Source: Chroococcidiopsidaceae cyanobacterium CP_BM_RX_35 | Lineage (GTDB): Bacteria > Cyanobacteriota > Cyanobacteriia > Cyanobacteriales > Chroococcidiopsidaceae | DNA: 15,359 nucleotides | Direction of reading: 5' to 3' | Assembly: GCA_019242465.1 (NCBI GenBank) | Contig: JAFAVL010000034.1 | Location: 1-15,359, forward strand | Part shown: piece by piece, positions 15,256-15,359 of the stretch | Layout of the letters: the number at the start of each line of letters is the position of its first letter | Numbering within the stretch: position 1 is the stretch's first letter | Notes under the pieces: model-generated | Database searches by the model: none | Told to the model about the DNA's origin: nothing | Seen by the model: only the letters and a program-made list of their open reading frames with translations | Translations under genes and position numbers: made by a program

Positions 15256-15359
15256 TCAATACGCTTCTCTATTAGCGTTCTCTTCTTTCTTGAGAATGAC
15301 CCAGACTGCATGAACACTGCCGGGAAGCCAACCTAAGACAGTCAGAGCAATGTTAATCA
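15256..15359 (-). CDS. Pmp3/YqaE (UPF0057) family small membrane protein, C-terminal part
   Basis: On the - strand an open frame enters from the right edge of the window and ends at a TGA (TCA at 15256-15258 on +). The 33 visible residues read INIALTVLGWLPGSVHAVWVI and then a charged tail, LKKEENANREAY. This is the second membrane segment of the Pmp3/YqaE family, with its hallmark LGWLPG-x2-HA-x-W. Full-length members are about 50-60 residues with two membrane segments, so the first segment and start lie outside the window. Relatives are stress-, salt- or cold-induced and affect membrane potential in yeast and plants; the bacterial role is poorly known. Confidence 0.85.
   Translation of the reverse strand, partial: INIALTVLGWLPGSVHAVWVILKKEENANREAY

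Noticed and set aside
15126..15317. 63-residue - strand frame across the last intergenic region
   Set aside because: It overlaps the Pmp3/YqaE C-terminus in a different frame and runs through the inverted repeats; the Pmp3 frame is clearly the coding one.
1..15359. tRNA or rRNA genes, CRISPR arrays, insertion sequences, prophage
   Set aside because: Intergenic regions were read for cloverleaf-like patterns, regularly spaced repeats and transposase motifs, and none were seen.

Overview
The window looks like a stretch of cyanobacterial chromosome. Evidence: seven copies of the HIP1 octamer GCGATCGC (641, 3339, 7192, 7571, 7798, 8655, 10808), a GlgC with the cyanobacterial 3-PGA-site lysines, a cyanobacterial/plastid-type 2-Cys peroxiredoxin, and an HLR1-like (RpaB) site upstream of that peroxiredoxin. 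Moderate GC content and long AT-leaning intergenic spacers would suit a Chroococcidiopsis- or Nostocales-like genome, but the sequence alone does not fix the genus. I see no IS element, CRISPR array, tRNA or rRNA.

Left part (1-4634), all on +: the possible tail of an unrecognised small gene followed by a terminator-like hairpin; a MOSC-domain protein; glgC (ADP-glucose pyrophosphorylase) with a P-loop kinase of the polynucleotide-kinase type 5 nt behind it; and a zinc-finger-less DnaJ/CbpA-type co-chaperone. A 9-bp inverted repeat separates dnaJ from the convergent genes that follow.

Middle (4635-9581): two redoxins on the - strand (a CPLC-motif peroxiredoxin-like protein and a typical 2-Cys peroxiredoxin) separated by a hairpin; tldD on -; then, divergently, an MFS transporter and a Mug-type G/U mismatch DNA glycosylase on +.

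Right part (9585-15359): an AT-rich membrane acyltransferase (acyltransferase-3 family) on -, which ends 3 bp from mug; a dGTPase-type HD hydrolase on +; then a two-gene unit on +, a two-TM protein whose C-terminal half resembles GrpE followed by an Hsp70/actin-fold ATPase. That ATPase has no recognisable substrate-binding domain and carries a hydrophobic hairpin instead. The pair looks like a membrane-attached Hsp70-nucleotide-exchange-factor module and is the most interesting item here. The window closes inside the C-terminus of a Pmp3/YqaE small membrane protein on -, which meets the Hsp70-like gene across an intergenic rich in inverted repeats.

Most genes look like independent transcription units. 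The arrangements that suggest joint function are glgC-kinase (tight coupling), the two redoxins (oxidative stress, probably separate transcripts) and the GrpE-like/Hsp70-like pair.
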